Source of the DNA: Conexibacter arvalis
Lineage (GTDB): Bacteria > Actinomycetota > Thermoleophilia > Solirubrobacterales > Solirubrobacteraceae
Length of the DNA stretch: 64,000 bases
NCBI RefSeq assembly: GCF_014199525.1
Contig: NZ_JACHNU010000003.1
Coordinates: forward strand, 248,001-312,000
Direction of reading: 5' to 3'
How positions within the stretch are numbered: position 1 is the first letter of the stretch; each line of letters begins with the position of its first letter. The translations under genes were made by a program, and so were the position numbers. The notes beneath the pieces are model-generated. The model did no database searches. It was not told where the DNA came from and saw only the letters and a list, made by a program, of their open reading frames with translations. This document shows positions 8,873 to 16,926 of this stretch, piece after piece.

Positions 8873-10465
8873 GTGCAGTACCCCCGCGAGACCTTCACCG
8901 ACGCCGAGCGCGCGCGCCTGGCCCCCCACTTCAGCGACCTCGACGGCCCCGTCTTCGCGCTCACCAACCTGCCCGAGACCGTGAAGGGCGCGCTGTTCGC
9001 GCGCTACTCGCGCTACCCGGGCACGCTGCGGCGGCTGTTCCTCGACGAGTTCGCGCCGTCGCTGCCGGAGCTGCCGGCCGGCTGGGACACGGTCGGCGAG
9101 GGCGAGCGCGCGGCGCGCCTCTACGAGACGATCTTCCTCGGCTACGGCGACGACTCGGTCGCGCAGCTCGGCGGCGTCCACGTCGCCTGCGAGTGGGTCT
9201 CCAACGTGCTGACGAAGGTCCTCCAGCGGCCGCGGATCGGCGCCTACCTGGAGCAGTCGACGCGCTACATCGCCTACGACGCCGAGATGCCCGGCGGCGG
9301 CTATCGCTACTGGCGCGACCCGGAGCTCGGGCCCGAGTACGCGGCCGCGATGGACGAGCTGTTCGCGATCTACTCGGCCGCGATCCCGGTCGTCACGGCC
9401 TCGGTCGCCGAGCGCTTCCCGCGCGGCGAGGGCGAGTCCGAGAGAGCGCACGCGCGCGCGATCAAGGCGAAGGCGCTCGACCTGCTGCGCGGCCTGCTGC
9501 CGGCCGCGTCGCTGTCGCACATGGGGATCTTCGCGACCGGCCAGACCTACGAGCAGCTGATCCTCCACCTGCTCGCCCACCCGCTGCCGGAGGCGCGGCG
9601 ATACGGCGAGATGCTGCTCGACGCGGTCAAGGCGACGATCCCCAGCTTCGTGACGCGCGTCGAGCGGCCCGACCGCGGCGGCGCGTGGGTCGACTACCTG
9701 CGCACCCGCGCCGACGCCGGCCGCGCGTGGGCGAGACGGCTCGGCCTCGACGAGGCCGACGGGGCGCTCGGCTCGTCGGTGCGCCTGCAGCGCGTCGACG
9801 GCGACGAGGACGACCTGCTCGCCGCGCTGCTGTTCGAGGCGACCGGCGTCGAGGAGGAGCGCACCCGCGAGCGCGTCCGCTCGCTGGACGTCGAGGAGCG
9901 CGCGCGGCTGCTGCGCGACCTCGTCGGCGCCCGCGCCAACCGCCGCCACCGCCCCGGCCGCGGCTTCGAGGCGCTGCGCTACCGCTTCGAGATCGTCTCC
10001 GACTACGGCGCCTTCCGCGACCTCCAGCGCCACCGCATGCTGACCGTCCAGTGGCAGGCGCTCTCGCCGGCGCTCGGCGCCGAGGTCCCGGCGGAGGTCG
10101 ACGAGGCCGGCGCGGGCGACGCCTATCGCCGCGCGCTGGAGATCTCCCGCCGCGAGTACGAGCGGCTCGTCGCCGCCGGGCACGCCGAGGCGGCGCCGTA
10201 CGCCGTCTGCCTCGGCTACCGCATCCGCTACGTGCTCGACATGAACGCCCGCGCCGCGATGCAGCTGATCGAGCTGCGCTCCGGCCGCGAGGGCCATCCG
10301 AGCTACCGCGCCGTCGCGCACGAGCTGCACGCGCAGATCGCGGCCGTCCACCCGGCCGTCGGCGCGACGATGACGCATGTCGACCGCACCGCCGAGCCGC
10401 GCCTGGAGCGGATCCTCTCGGAGATGCGGACCGAGGCGAAGCGGGCGCAGGCCGAGCGGGGCTGA
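8873..10465 (+). CDS. Tandem ThyX-like protein (flavin-dependent thymidylate synthase fold, two copies)
   Basis: 530 residues from GTG, about twice the length of a normal ThyX. The C-terminal half (roughly 330-520) has the ThyX-like segment QRHRMLTVQWQ, where the canonical motif is RHRxxS, and an ELRSGREGHPSYR block like ThyX's second signature. The N-terminal half (roughly 70-140) repeats the pattern as GYGDDSVAQLGG followed by RPRIGAYLEQSTRYIAYD. Both motifs deviate from canonical ThyX, with Thr or Tyr where Ser is usual. Thymidylate synthesis is therefore uncertain; a single-chain pseudo-dimer or a diverged flavoprotein is equally possible. Confidence 0.75.
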   Translation: MQYPRETFTDAERARLAPHFSDLDGPVFALTNLPETVKGALFARYSRYPGTLRRLFLDEFAPSLPELPAGWDTVGEGERAARLYETIFLGYGDDSVAQLGGVHVACEWVSNVLTKVLQRPRIGAYLEQSTRYIAYDAEMPGGGYRYWRDPELGPEYAAAMDELFAIYSAAIPVVTASVAERFPRGEGESERAHARAIKAKALDLLRGLLPAASLSHMGIFATGQTYEQLILHLLAHPLPEARRYGEMLLDAVKATIPSFVTRVERPDRGGAWVDYLRTRADAGRAWARRLGLDEADGALGSSVRLQRVDGDEDDLLAALLFEATGVEEERTRERVRSLDVEERARLLRDLVGARANRRHRPGRGFEALRYRFEIVSDYGAFRDLQRHRMLTVQWQALSPALGAEVPAEVDEAGAGDAYRRALEISRREYERLVAAGHAEAAPYAVCLGYRIRYVLDMNARAAMQLIELRSGREGHPSYRAVAHELHAQIAAVHPAVGATMTHVDRTAEPRLERILSEMRTEAKRAQAERG

Positions 10466-10485
10466 GCCGGCCGGGCGCGCGGGCG

Positions 10486-10515
10486 CCGGCGCCGCGGTGC
10501 TCGCCGCGGCGCCGG
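10486..10515. terminator. Hairpin between convergent genes
   Basis: A perfect 12-bp stem (10486-10497 with 10504-10515) and a six-base loop lie between the ThyX-like gene and the convergent secreted-protein gene. There is only a short TTGT after it. It probably serves both directions. Confidence 0.6.
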
Positions 10516-10524
10516 TTGTCTCGC

Positions 10525-11631
10525 TCAGCGCGTCGCCGGGGCGAAGAAGGTCGAGCGGACGGGGCGTCTGCCCCGCGCGCTCAGCGTGACCTCGACGACG
10601 GCGCCGCCGTCGTCGAGGATCGCGGCCCGCTTGGAGGCCGGGATCGCGACCGCGATCGTGCGCGCCGCCTTCCCCGCCGGCAGCCTGCCCGCTCTCGTCG
10701 CGACCACGGTCGCGGCGCGGGCGAGCGGCGAGGAGGCGGCCGCGGACGGCGCCGGGCGCACGAAGCCGCGGCCGATCACGCCTCTCCCTCTCCGCGGCGG
10801 CAAGAAGACGCGGATCCGGTATCTGCAGCCGCGCGGGCATCTGGCGGTCGCTCTCGCTCTTCTCGCGCCGCGCTCGATCTTCGGCTGCTTCGGGACGACC
10901 GGGGCGAGCCGGTCGTCGCCGTCCTCTGATGCGAAGGTGCGGAAGAGCGTCAGCTCGACGTAGATTCTCGAGACGCAGTATCTGAGCTGCGTCGGGACGA
11001 AATCGCCGGGGCAGGTCGCCAGCCTGCGATCGGTGTGCCGCCCTCTGAGCCTGATCACGTGGTCGCCCAGATCGCCTCTCGGCACCGTCAGCGCCAGGCG
11101 CAGGTGGCCGGGGCCGGTGTCGTTGGAGCGGTGGGAGCGGGCGCCGAGCCGGAGGACGGCCCCGTTGACGGCGCAGTTGAGGTCGAAGGTCGCGATCGAG
11201 AACGGCGTGATCCCCATCGCGGCCGGCGCTGCTCTCGGGTCGACGGCGCGCAGCGGGTTCAGCACCCCCGCGAAGGTCTCCTTCACGGCCGTCGTGCTGC
11301 AGTTGGTGATGTCGGGCGGAGAGGTGTCGTTGTTCTGGTACGCCAGCTCCGCGCCGACGCCGTAGAAGCGCGCGCCGCTCGCCATCCGCTGCGTCAGCAG
11401 CGCGCCGTCGATGAATCTGAGGCCGCGGAACCAGCCGTTCACGCCCATGCCCGCGGAGATCGCGCGGGTCACCTTGCCGCTCTCGGTCGCCTCTTCGCTG
11501 CTGTAGTCGACGCCGGCGACCATCCAGGCGTCGTAGACGTATCTGACCTCGGCGTGCGCGGCGGGCGCGGCGGCGGCGAGCGCGAGCGCCGCCGCGCCTG
11601 CGGCGGCCAGCGCGCGTGCGCTGACGGACAT
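10525..11631 (-). CDS. Secreted protein of unknown function
   Basis: 368 residues. A clear Sec signal peptide, about 27 residues ending in AHAEV, exports it. The mature part has no family I recognise. The N-terminal two-thirds contains paired cysteines (NCST, LNCAV, TCPGDF, RYCVS) and is probably beta-rich. The last 120 residues are basic and include a CPRGCRYRIRVFLPP segment like repeats of actinobacterial cell-surface proteins. ATG 11631 is chosen because the signal peptide begins there. The same frame stays open far upstream, but that part lies inside the next gene. Confidence 0.65.
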   Translation of the reverse strand: MSVSARALAAAGAAALALAAAAPAAHAEVRYVYDAWMVAGVDYSSEEATESGKVTRAISAGMGVNGWFRGLRFIDGALLTQRMASGARFYGVGAELAYQNNDTSPPDITNCSTTAVKETFAGVLNPLRAVDPRAAPAAMGITPFSIATFDLNCAVNGAVLRLGARSHRSNDTGPGHLRLALTVPRGDLGDHVIRLRGRHTDRRLATCPGDFVPTQLRYCVSRIYVELTLFRTFASEDGDDRLAPVVPKQPKIERGARRARATARCPRGCRYRIRVFLPPRRGRGVIGRGFVRPAPSAAASSPLARAATVVATRAGRLPAGKAARTIAVAIPASKRAAILDDGGAVVEVTLSARGRRPVRSTFFAPATR

Positions 11632-11735
11632 GGGGACTCCTGCGTCGGGGGACCGGTGCCCGCGCCAGGCTGCCGTCAGCGGCGCCGCGCCGCAACGGGG
11701 CGTTCCCTCGTCGCGGCGGGCGCGGGAGCCGCGCC

Positions 11736-13319
11736 CTACCCGCCAGCTCTCGCCCGCTCCGCCTCGAGCTGGCGCAGCTCGATGCGGCGGATCTTGCCGG
11801 TCAGCGTCTTCGGCAGGCCGTCGACGAACTCGAGCTTGCGCGGATAGGCGTAGGCGGAGAGGCGGTCGCGCACGAACGCTCTCAGCTCGTCGGCGAGCGC
11901 GTCGGAGGGATCGTGGCCGGCGGCGAGCACGACGAACGCCTTCACGACCATCCCGCGCCGCTCGTCGGGCGAGGCGACGACCGCCGCCTCCGCGACCGCC
12001 GGGTGCTCGAGGCAGACCGATTCGACCTCGAACGGGCCGATGCGGTAGCCGGCGGCGATGATGACGTCGTCGGCGCGGCCCTCGTACCAGTAGTAGCCCT
12101 CCGCGTCCTGGGAGGCGGCGTCCTTGGTGTGGAACCACTCGCCGCCGAACGTCTCCTCGCTCGCCTCCGGCTTCTCCCAGTAGCCGAGCGGATAGTGGGG
12201 GTTGGAGCGGGCGCGCAGGCAGATCTCGCCGCGCTCCCCCTGCCCCACCGGCTGCTCGTCCTCGTCGAGGATCCGCACGTCCCAGCCCGGCATCGGCTTG
12301 CCCATCGACCCCTCCCGCACCTCCATGAAGGGATAGTTGGCGACGAGCGGATACGACTCCGACAGCCCGTAGTAGTCGAGCACGGTGACGCCGTACTGCT
12401 CGCGGAACCAGCGGATCGCCTCCGGGTTGAGCGGCTCGCCGGCGCTGCAGACCCGCCGGAACCGCTGCGGGTAGCGGTCGCCGGCGTCGGCGATCGTCAT
12501 CATCGAGCGCATCGCCGTCGGCGTCGTGAAGACGTTCGTCACCTCGTGGCGGGAGAGGAAGTCGAGCTGTCTGTGCGGGTCGAAGCCGCCCTCGCGCCGG
12601 TAGACGCACTGGACGGCGCCGTAGCGCCACGGCCCCAGCAGCGGTGCGATCCCGGCCGCCCACGCCCACTCCCCCATCCCGTGGAAGCGCTCGCCGTCCC
12701 GCACCTCGTGGCAGTAGCGGAACTCCTCGTGCGCGAGCAGGTAGCGGTGGGCGTGGACGATCCCCTTCGCCAGCCCGGTCGTGCCGGAGGTGTAGTAGAG
12801 CTGCGCCGGGTCCTCAGCGGCGGTGTCGACCGGCTCGAACTGCTGGGCGCCGGTCGCGAGCAGGTCGTCGTCGAGGATCAGCACCCGCTCGACCAGCGCC
12901 TGGTCTATCCGTCCGGCGTTCTCGGCGTCGGTGACGAGCACGCGGGCGCGCGAGTCGGTCAGGCGATGGCGGATCCCCTCGTCGCCGTAGAGGACCGACA
13001 TCGACAGCAGCAGCGCGCCGCACTTCCACGTGCCGAAGAAGGCGGCGGCCGTCTCCGGCGTCGGCGGCAGCAGCATCGCGACGCGGTCGCCGCGCTCGAC
13101 GCCGGCGGTCCGCAGCACGCTGGCGAAGCGGTTGGACTTCTCCTGCAGCTCGCCCCACAGGACCTCTCGCACGTCGCCGCGGAAGTCCTCGTGGATCATC
13201 GCGAGCTTGCCCGGCGGATGCTTGTCGCAGACGTCGTGCGCGATGTTGTAGCGCTCGGGCACGATCCAGCGATGCTGGGCGCACGCCTCCTCGTAGGAGC
13301 TGAAGCCGGTCGTCGCCAT
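11736..13319 (-). CDS. AMP-forming acyl-CoA synthetase (ACS-like)
   Basis: 527 residues. It activates a carboxylic acid to an acyl-AMP and then a CoA thioester. Motifs are the P-loop-like YYTSGTTGLAKGIVHAH near residue 180, the YGLSE adenylate motif near 315, the ADDVIIAAGYRIGPFEVE hinge near 435 and the catalytic lysine in LPKTLTGKIRR near 510. Size and architecture fit medium-chain acyl-CoA or benzoate/propionate-type ligases rather than true acetyl-CoA synthetase. It lies directly downstream of acs on the same strand, separated by a hairpin. Confidence 0.88.
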   Translation of the reverse strand: MATTGFSSYEEACAQHRWIVPERYNIAHDVCDKHPPGKLAMIHEDFRGDVREVLWGELQEKSNRFASVLRTAGVERGDRVAMLLPPTPETAAAFFGTWKCGALLLSMSVLYGDEGIRHRLTDSRARVLVTDAENAGRIDQALVERVLILDDDLLATGAQQFEPVDTAAEDPAQLYYTSGTTGLAKGIVHAHRYLLAHEEFRYCHEVRDGERFHGMGEWAWAAGIAPLLGPWRYGAVQCVYRREGGFDPHRQLDFLSRHEVTNVFTTPTAMRSMMTIADAGDRYPQRFRRVCSAGEPLNPEAIRWFREQYGVTVLDYYGLSESYPLVANYPFMEVREGSMGKPMPGWDVRILDEDEQPVGQGERGEICLRARSNPHYPLGYWEKPEASEETFGGEWFHTKDAASQDAEGYYWYEGRADDVIIAAGYRIGPFEVESVCLEHPAVAEAAVVASPDERRGMVVKAFVVLAAGHDPSDALADELRAFVRDRLSAYAYPRKLEFVDGLPKTLTGKIRRIELRQLEAERARAGG

Positions 13320-13397
13320 CGGTGCTCTCCTCCGCGTGGACTTGCACCGATCCTCTCCCCGGTGCGCATCACCGTCAACCGCGTGCGGCGCAACGGC

Positions 13398-13447
13398 GCG
13401 AGTTCCCGCCGGCGCCGCGAGCGTCTCGGCGCCGACGTGGAACTCGC
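13398..13447 (-). terminator. Two-tier hairpin downstream of acs
   Basis: The outer stem GCGAGTTCC/GGAACTCGC (13398-13406 with 13439-13447) encloses an inner GGCGCCG/CGGCGCC stem. It lies 12 bases past the acs stop and may end that transcript or attenuate read-through into the next synthetase gene. Confidence 0.5.
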
Positions 13448-13458
13448 AGGGCGAAGCC

Positions 13459-15456
13459 CTATCTCTCCTGCGACTGCGCTTCCTGGATCTGCGATTCGAG
13501 CGCGGCCATCACGCTCGGGTCGCGCAGGGTCGTGACGTCGCCCAGGGCGCGGCCCTCGGCGATGTCGCGCAGGAGGCGGCGCATGATCTTGCCCGAGCGG
13601 GTCTTCGGCAGGTCGTCGGCCCAGATGATCCGCTTCGGGCGGGCGAACTTGCCGATCCGCTCGGCGACGACGCCGCCGATCTCGGCGACCAGCTCGTCGC
13701 TGCCCTCGATGTCGCCCTGGAGCGTGACGAAGGCGGCGATCGCCTGGCCGGTCTGCTCGTCGGACTGCCCGATCACGGCCGCCTCGGCGACCTTCTCGTG
13801 CGCGACGATCGCCGACTCGACCTCCGCGGTCGAGAGGCGGTGGCCGGAGACGTTCACGACGTCGTCGATCCGCCCGATGATCCAGAAGTAGCCGTCTCTG
13901 TCGGTGCGGGCGGCATCGCCGACGACGTACGTCTCCTTGCCGAGGCGGGAGAAGTAGGTCTCGACGAAGCGCTCGGGCTCTCTGTAGAGCGTGCGCAGCA
14001 TCGACGGCCACGGCTGGGTCAGCACCAGCAGCCCCTGACCGCTCTCGACCGGTCTGCCGTCGGCTTCGCTGACGACCTCGGCGCGTATGCCGGGGAACGG
14101 CGTCGTCGCCGAGCCGGGCTTCGTCTCCGTGATCCCGGGCAGCGGCGTGATCATGATCGCGCCGGTCTCCGTCTGCCACCACGTGTCGACGATCGGGCAG
14201 CGGCCGCCGCCGATCACCTGGTGGTACCAGAGCCACGCCTTCGGGTTGATCGGCTCGCCGACCGAGCCGAGCAGCCGCAGCGAGGAGAGGTCGTGTCTCT
14301 CCGGGAGCTCGTGGCCCCACTTGATGAAGGTGCGGATCGCGGTCGGGGCGGCGTAGAGGATCGTCGCTCTCGTCTTCTCGACGACCTCCCACCAGATCCC
14401 TCTGTGCGGGTAGTCGGGCGCGCCCTCCCACATCACCGAGGTCGCCCCGTTGGCGAGCGGGCCGTAGACGATGTAGGAGTGGCCGGTGATCCAGCCGACG
14501 TCGGCGGCGCACCAGTAGACGTCGCTCTCCGGCTTCAGGTCGAAGACGTATCTGTGGGTCGCCGCGACGCCGGTCAGATAGCCGCCGGTCGTGTGCAGGA
14601 TCCCCTTCGGCGAGGCGGTCGAGCCCGACGTGTAGAGGATGAACAGCGGATGCTCGGCGTCGAGCGGCTCGGCCGGGCAGTCGGGCGCCGCGGCGGCGCA
14701 GACCTCGTCGTACCAGACGTCCCTGCCGTCGGCCATCGGCACGTCGGCGATCCCGGCGTGTCTGACGACGACGATCGTCTTCAGCGTCTCCAGGTCGCCC
14801 ATGTGCTCGTCGACGGTCGCCTTGATCGGCGCGGTCTTGCCCTTGCGGCGGGCGCCGTCGACGGTGACGAGCACCTTCGCCTCGGAGAACTCCATCCGCT
14901 CCTTGACCGACTCGGCGCTGAAGCCGCCGAAGACGACGTTGTGCGGTGCGCCGATGCGGGCGCAGGCGAGCATCGCGACGACGACCTCGGGGATCATCGG
15001 CAGGTAGATCCCGACGACGTCGCCCTGCCGCACGCCGAGGTCCTTCAGCGCGTTCGCGAACCGCTGCACGTCGCGCAGCAGGTCGGCGTAGGTGACGTCG
15101 CGGACCTCGCCCTCCTCGCCGTGCCAGTGGTAGGCGACGCGGTCGCCGCGGCCGGCCTCGACGTGGCGGTCGAGGCAGTTGTGCGAGACGTTCAGCTTCC
15201 CGCCCGTGAACCACTTGTAGAACGGCGGATCGGAGTCGTCGAGGACGGTCTCCCAGCGCTCGAACCAGTCGAGCGACTCGGCCTGTCTGGACCACCACGC
15301 CTGCGGGTCGGCGGCCGCCTGCTCGTAGATCGCCGGGTCGCTCAGCAGCGCATCGCGCTTGAACGCCGGCGAGGGCTCGAAGCGCTCGATCTCGAGCATC
15401 TGGTCGAGCTGCTGCTCGAGCGACGTGCCCGAGCCTCCTGTTGCGGTGTCTGCCAT
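13459..15456 (-). CDS. acs: Acetyl-CoA synthetase
   Basis: 665 residues, the family length. It converts acetate, ATP and CoA to acetyl-CoA. Family motifs are WFTGGKLNVSHNCLDRH near residue 80, VFGGFSAESVKER near 180, YTSGSTASPKGILHTTGGYL near 270, DTWWQTETG near 415, the GRIDDVVNVSGHRLSTAE hinge and the catalytic lysine in LPKTRSGKIMRR, which is the site of regulatory acetylation in this family. ATG 15456 is preceded by GAGAGGAG at good spacing. The same frame remains open upstream without an SD. Confidence 0.96.
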   Translation of the reverse strand: MADTATGGSGTSLEQQLDQMLEIERFEPSPAFKRDALLSDPAIYEQAAADPQAWWSRQAESLDWFERWETVLDDSDPPFYKWFTGGKLNVSHNCLDRHVEAGRGDRVAYHWHGEEGEVRDVTYADLLRDVQRFANALKDLGVRQGDVVGIYLPMIPEVVVAMLACARIGAPHNVVFGGFSAESVKERMEFSEAKVLVTVDGARRKGKTAPIKATVDEHMGDLETLKTIVVVRHAGIADVPMADGRDVWYDEVCAAAAPDCPAEPLDAEHPLFILYTSGSTASPKGILHTTGGYLTGVAATHRYVFDLKPESDVYWCAADVGWITGHSYIVYGPLANGATSVMWEGAPDYPHRGIWWEVVEKTRATILYAAPTAIRTFIKWGHELPERHDLSSLRLLGSVGEPINPKAWLWYHQVIGGGRCPIVDTWWQTETGAIMITPLPGITETKPGSATTPFPGIRAEVVSEADGRPVESGQGLLVLTQPWPSMLRTLYREPERFVETYFSRLGKETYVVGDAARTDRDGYFWIIGRIDDVVNVSGHRLSTAEVESAIVAHEKVAEAAVIGQSDEQTGQAIAAFVTLQGDIEGSDELVAEIGGVVAERIGKFARPKRIIWADDLPKTRSGKIMRRLLRDIAEGRALGDVTTLRDPSVMAALESQIQEAQSQER

Positions 15457-15757
15457 CTCGCTCCTCTCGTGTCCGGCGTGCCCGCCGACATTTGTACCCC
15501 TATGGGCACGGCAAGGCATTTCCGCTGGCTGAAACGCCGCGTCGGCTCGGCGCGACCGGGTTGGGATCGCCCGACTGCCAACGATCCCGGAGTGACAGAG
15601 CTGGAGGACCCCGAGCTCTCCGCCGCCGACATGGAGGCCGCGCTGGAGCGCCTGCCGCAGGCGCCGGCGATCGGGGAGCGACGGCACGCGGACACCGGCT
15701 CGCGCCGCGCGGCGCGAGCCGCGCGGTCGCTCCGGTGCCGGGCCGCGCTCGCGCCGG
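15457..15757. other. 301-bp intergenic region with a 24-bp perfect palindrome
   Basis: This gap lies between the acs start and the end of the 15758 gene. The half nearest acs should hold the acs promoter, but no clear -35/-10 is seen. At 15697-15720 a perfect 24-bp palindrome begins GGCTCGCGCCGC. It is a likely terminator for the minus-strand gene ending at 15758. A plus-strand reading frame from ATG 15502 to 15795 exists but is not convincing. Confidence 0.5.
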
Positions 15758-16030
15758 CTACTGCAGGCCCGAGCGCGCTTCGCGCACGAGCGTGACCGCC
15801 TCGGGGAAGACGACCGCCATCACGCTGCGGATCTGGTTCGCCTGCTCCTCGGTGGTGCCCTGGATGTTGACGCGGTTGATCGCCGCGACCGTCAGGTCGA
15901 CGGCCAGCTTGATCGCGTTGTCGGCCCAGGCGAGTCTCTGGGCGCCCTGCATCTGGTCCGCGAACTCCGCCATGCGGCGCTGAAGCTCGTCCGGATCGCC
16001 GAAAAGTCCTCCGAATCCTTCCATTCGCAA
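15758..16030 (-). CDS. Small conserved-looking protein of unknown function
   Basis: 90 residues, not recognised. It is soluble, Met/Gln-rich and helical, with an amphipathic DELQRRMAEFADQMQGAQ segment followed by a hydrophobic-faced NAIKLAVDLTVAAINRV stretch, and has no signal peptide or motif. The start may be TTG 16030, which has GGAG seven bases upstream, or ATG 16024, which is too far from that SD. It is divergent to the alpha/beta-hydrolase-fold gene at 16090. Confidence 0.6.
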   Translation of the reverse strand: MRMEGFGGLFGDPDELQRRMAEFADQMQGAQRLAWADNAIKLAVDLTVAAINRVNIQGTTEEQANQIRSVMAVVFPEAVTLVREARSGLQ

Positions 16031-16089
16031 GATGCTACTCCCCGCGAGGTGCCGGCCCGGCGGGCGGGCGACGGACTAGGCTCCCGGGC

Positions 16090-16851
16090 ATGAGCGAGCC
16101 GGAGCGGATCGAGGGCGCGGGAGTCGAGCTGGCGATCGAGCAGCGCGGCGCCGGTCGGCCGGTCCTGCTGGTCCACGACCTCGCCGCCGACCGCCGCTCG
16201 CTCGCCCCGCTCGCCGCCGCGGCGCACGCGCTCGGGGCGCGTGCGATCGCCTACGACCGCCGCGGCTACGGCGACAGCGGAGCGCCCGAGCCGTACGAGG
16301 GCACGACCGTCCAGGAGCAGGCGCAGGACGCGGTCGCGCTGCTGGGCGCGCTCGACGCGGCCGGCGGCGACGCGATCGCGGTCGGCGACGGCTTCGGCGC
16401 GCTGGTCGTGCTCGACCTGCTCGTGCGGCTGCCCGGCCTGCTCGCCGGCGCGGTGCTCGTCGCGCCGCCGCTCAACCAGCTCTCCGACAGCGCCGCGGCG
16501 GTCCTCTCGACGCAGCGCGAGCTGCTGGAGGCGGCGCTGCGCGACGGCGGCCCGGCCGACGCCGTCGAGGCGTGGCGACCGGACGCCGACGCCGGCGTGA
16601 GAGCGGCCCACCGCGCCTTCTTCGCCGACTTCGGCGGCCTGTCGAGCTGGCCGGTCTCGCGGCGGGAGCTGCGCGCGGTCGCCGTGCCGGTCTTCGTCGT
16701 CACCGGCAGCGCGACCCCGCCCCACCTGCTGGAGACCTCCGACGCGCTCGCCGGGCTGCTCGGCGACGGACGGCGGCTGCATGGCGAGGCCGTCGAGGGC
16801 GCCGGCGCCGGCGACCCGCTGCCGGCGCTGCGCGAGCTGCTCGGCGCCTGA
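16090..16851 (+). CDS. Alpha/beta-hydrolase-fold protein with degenerate catalytic residues
   Basis: 253 residues with the layout of the alpha/beta-hydrolase family: VLLVHDLAADRRS (oxyanion region), AIAYDRRGYGDSGAP and a nucleophile elbow near residue 100. The elbow reads VGDGFG, placing Gly where the Ser/Asp/Cys nucleophile should be. The C-terminal loop that normally carries the catalytic His reads GAGAGDPLPAL, with no His. As read it cannot do standard hydrolase chemistry, so it may bind a ligand or use unusual residues. Confidence 0.75.
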   Translation: MSEPERIEGAGVELAIEQRGAGRPVLLVHDLAADRRSLAPLAAAAHALGARAIAYDRRGYGDSGAPEPYEGTTVQEQAQDAVALLGALDAAGGDAIAVGDGFGALVVLDLLVRLPGLLAGAVLVAPPLNQLSDSAAAVLSTQRELLEAALRDGGPADAVEAWRPDADAGVRAAHRAFFADFGGLSSWPVSRRELRAVAVPVFVVTGSATPPHLLETSDALAGLLGDGRRLHGEAVEGAGAGDPLPALRELLGA

Positions 16852-16864
16852 GCCCGGCGCCGCC

Positions 16865-16917
16865 GCGAGCTGCGTACGTCCGTACCCCTCTGCGGGGTAC
16901 GGACGTACGCAGCTCGC
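16865..16917. terminator. Exceptionally long perfect hairpin between convergent genes
   Basis: A perfect 24-bp inverted repeat (16865-16888 with 16894-16917) with a five-base loop (TCTGC) sits between the stops of two convergent genes. It lacks a U-tract but is far longer than the other terminator hairpins in the window, and each arm itself contains GTAC-type palindromes. Confidence 0.65.
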
Positions 16918-16926
16918 CTTCGGGCC

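Noticed and set aside
6221-11695. 1,824-codon open minus-strand frame
   Set aside because: It covers several confidently assigned genes on both strands, including serS and the ThyX-like gene, and is low-complexity throughout.
10525-12669. Long fusion of the secreted protein with an upstream domain
   Set aside because: The upstream part is antisense-frame translation of the acyl-CoA synthetase gene; the signal peptide marks the true start at 11631.
15502-15795. Possible plus-strand small protein upstream of acs
   Set aside because: The first half looks protein-like, but the frame then reads through the 24-bp palindrome and into the opposite gene with Arg/Ala repeats; there is no SD.
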